This document shows positions 62,886-64,000 of a stretch of DNA of 64,000 bases, in pieces. Numbering within the stretch: position 1 is the first letter of the stretch; every line of letters starts with the position of its first letter. Location: the NCBI GenBank assembly GCA_963575745.1, contig CAUYUJ010015837.1, forward strand, positions 1,826,540 through 1,890,539. Reading direction: 5' to 3'. Position numbers and translations under genes: made by a program. The notes under the pieces were generated by a model. The model saw only the letters and a program-made list of their open reading frames with translations, had not been told where the DNA came from and did no database searches. This stretch comes from Prorocentrum cordatum (lineage: Eukaryota > Sar > Dinophyceae > Prorocentrales > Prorocentraceae).

Positions 62886-64000
62886 ATGTCGCGACGCCGG
62901 GCTCGGACTATGGAGACTGCCAGCATTCAGTCTACACAGTTGCTGACCCAGGTGGCCAGAGACGTGCATTCTTCTGGACTGGGTCCCCAGGTGGCAGGGA
63001 CGCGCATTCCCTTGGATCGGGCTGCGGGCGTGGCATCAGCGAGCAGAGGGAGATGGACGGCATCGCGGGAGCTGATGGTGGTGTTGCGCGACGTGGAGGC
63101 GAGTGTGAATCGTTGGCGCGGCCTAGCGCTGCCCCCGCCCCCGTCGCCGCCGCCTCGGCCGTCGGCACCAGTGCCAAGGTGCGAGGTCGGCAGGGAACTG
63201 GCGGCGGCAGCTGCGCGCGCGGCCAGCGTGGCGCACGGCAGCGGCAGCGCGGCGCAGCCGCGGCACGGCCACCAGCGCAGTGAGTTTCGTGGCGCCCTTG
63301 CGGCAGGACAGGCCGGAGCTTCAGCTTGCGGCGCGCTTCGCCGGCTGCAGCCGCTGGCCCAATGTGGTGGTCGCCAAGCGGCGGCCCATGGGGGAGCCGC
63401 TGCCGCGCGGGCCGCCCAGCCCAACCGCCACGGAGAGGAGGCTTGCGAGATAGGCGCGCTGGTGGCTGGAGGCCACCCTCACCGAGGGGCAGCTGGCGGC
63501 CGACTGGAGGCAGCACTGCGTGCCGCACGTCGAGGCCGTGCTGGGCCCACCGCGGCGGCGCGCGCTCGCGCGCGCCACGGGGCGCGCCGCGGCGCGGTTG
63601 GCCGGCGAGATGTGCGACAGGGATTGGGCGCGTGGCGGGGTCAACCGCAGGGCGTTCAGGCGATGCCGCATCGGCCTCTCGTTCTCTCTGGCGTGGATGG
63701 CCGACTTCTTGCGGAGATACGAGACGGTGGCCTTGCGCCAGTGGCTGGCCGACCCAGGACTTCCTCCTGGCGCGCCAAGGATTGGTTGGGCGCCTGGCGA
63801 GCGCAGGAGGGCACAGGCGCAGGGCGCGAGGGTGGCCGCCGCAGGCGCGGCGCCCAGCAGCCAGCGCGACGGACACCCCGCGGGGGAGGCGGCCGTTGGA
63901 CAGGCTGGCGCCGCTGGCGCGGCAGCGCTGCCGCCCGCGGGCGCTGCTGGGCCCAGCTGCGACGAGGCCCGCCCCGCGACCCTCCTCGCCGCCACCGCCG
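62886..64000 (+). CDS. Gag-like or unknown protein, runs off the window
   Basis: From ATG 62886 a frame reads METASIQSTQLLTQVARDVH, then ASRELMVVLRDVEASVNRWR, a helix-rich start resembling retroelement gag-type proteins in style only. It stays open to the end of the window. After about 63280 the neighbouring frame looks more protein-like (RPELQLAARFAGCSRWPNVV, IGLSFSLAWMADFLRRYETV) but has UAG at 63451-63453. I cannot decide between them without the sequence to the right. Function unknown. Confidence 0.35.
   Translation, partial: MSRRRARTMETASIQSTQLLTQVARDVHSSGLGPQVAGTRIPLDRAAGVASASRGRWTASRELMVVLRDVEASVNRWRGLALPPPPSPPPRPSAPVPRCEVGRELAAAAARAASVAHGSGSAAQPRHGHQRSEFRGALAAGQAGASACGALRRLQPLAQCGGRQAAAHGGAAAARAAQPNRHGEEACEIGALVAGGHPHRGAAGGRLEAALRAARRGRAGPTAAARARARHGARRGAVGRRDVRQGLGAWRGQPQGVQAMPHRPLVLSGVDGRLLAEIRDGGLAPVAGRPRTSSWRAKDWLGAWRAQEGTGAGREGGRRRRGAQQPARRTPRGGGGRWTGWRRWRGSAAARGRCWAQLRRGPPRDPPRRHR

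Overview
The window looks like nuclear DNA of a dinoflagellate. No rRNA, spliced-leader or intact housekeeping gene settles this, so it is an inference. It rests on GC-rich coding remnants, three retroelement types whose protein signatures I associate with dinoflagellate genomes, and many micro-, mini- and satellite repeats. A Prorocentrum-like genome is plausible but unproven. I see no gene that is certainly an intact host gene. Two short pieces resemble host proteins: a broken J-domain (43640-43894) and a helix resembling the RPA32-binding motif (45560-45983).

Left third, plus strand. At 1790-6245 lies a decayed Ty1/copia-like element with its domains in standard order: gag, protease, integrase, reverse transcriptase (RT), RNase H. 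At 10111-15850 lies a DIRS-like tyrosine-recombinase retroelement. It has a membrane-segment leader, a gag-like ORF1, RT plus RNase H, a tyrosine recombinase whose nucleophile Tyr reads Asn, and then a domain resembling cytosine-C5 DNA methyltransferases. Two arrays of one 77-bp tandem repeat (9040-9960 and 16650-17875) bracket this element.

Middle, 18-43.5 kb. Almost all of this is repeats. The main component is a degenerate satellite of 10-11-bp units (CTTGG-GGCC type) with AT-richer spacers every 310-400 bp where the spacing is regular. It lies mainly in CCAAG orientation before 32 kb and CTTGG orientation after 34 kb. Other components are a 73-bp array joined to a 1.35-kb hexamer array, two 14-bp minisatellites, a head-to-head array of ~80-bp units, a MITE-like inverted repeat and many microsatellites.

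Right third. At 45560-54383 on the minus strand is a nearly full-length LINE-like element. Its order is ORF1 (zinc ribbon and coiled coil), RNase H, APE-type endonuclease, RT, two zinc fingers, and a second methyltransferase-like domain. Breaks are few: single stop codons (mostly explicable as CAG/CAA to TAG/TAA) and small indels, several in homopolymers. A GC-rich minisatellite (54920-56750), two further repeat fields and a 5'-truncated second LINE (60686-62870, plus strand) follow. A gag-like reading frame of unknown type begins at 62886 and runs off the end.

The point of most interest is that two unrelated retroelement classes in one window each end in a methyltransferase-like domain.
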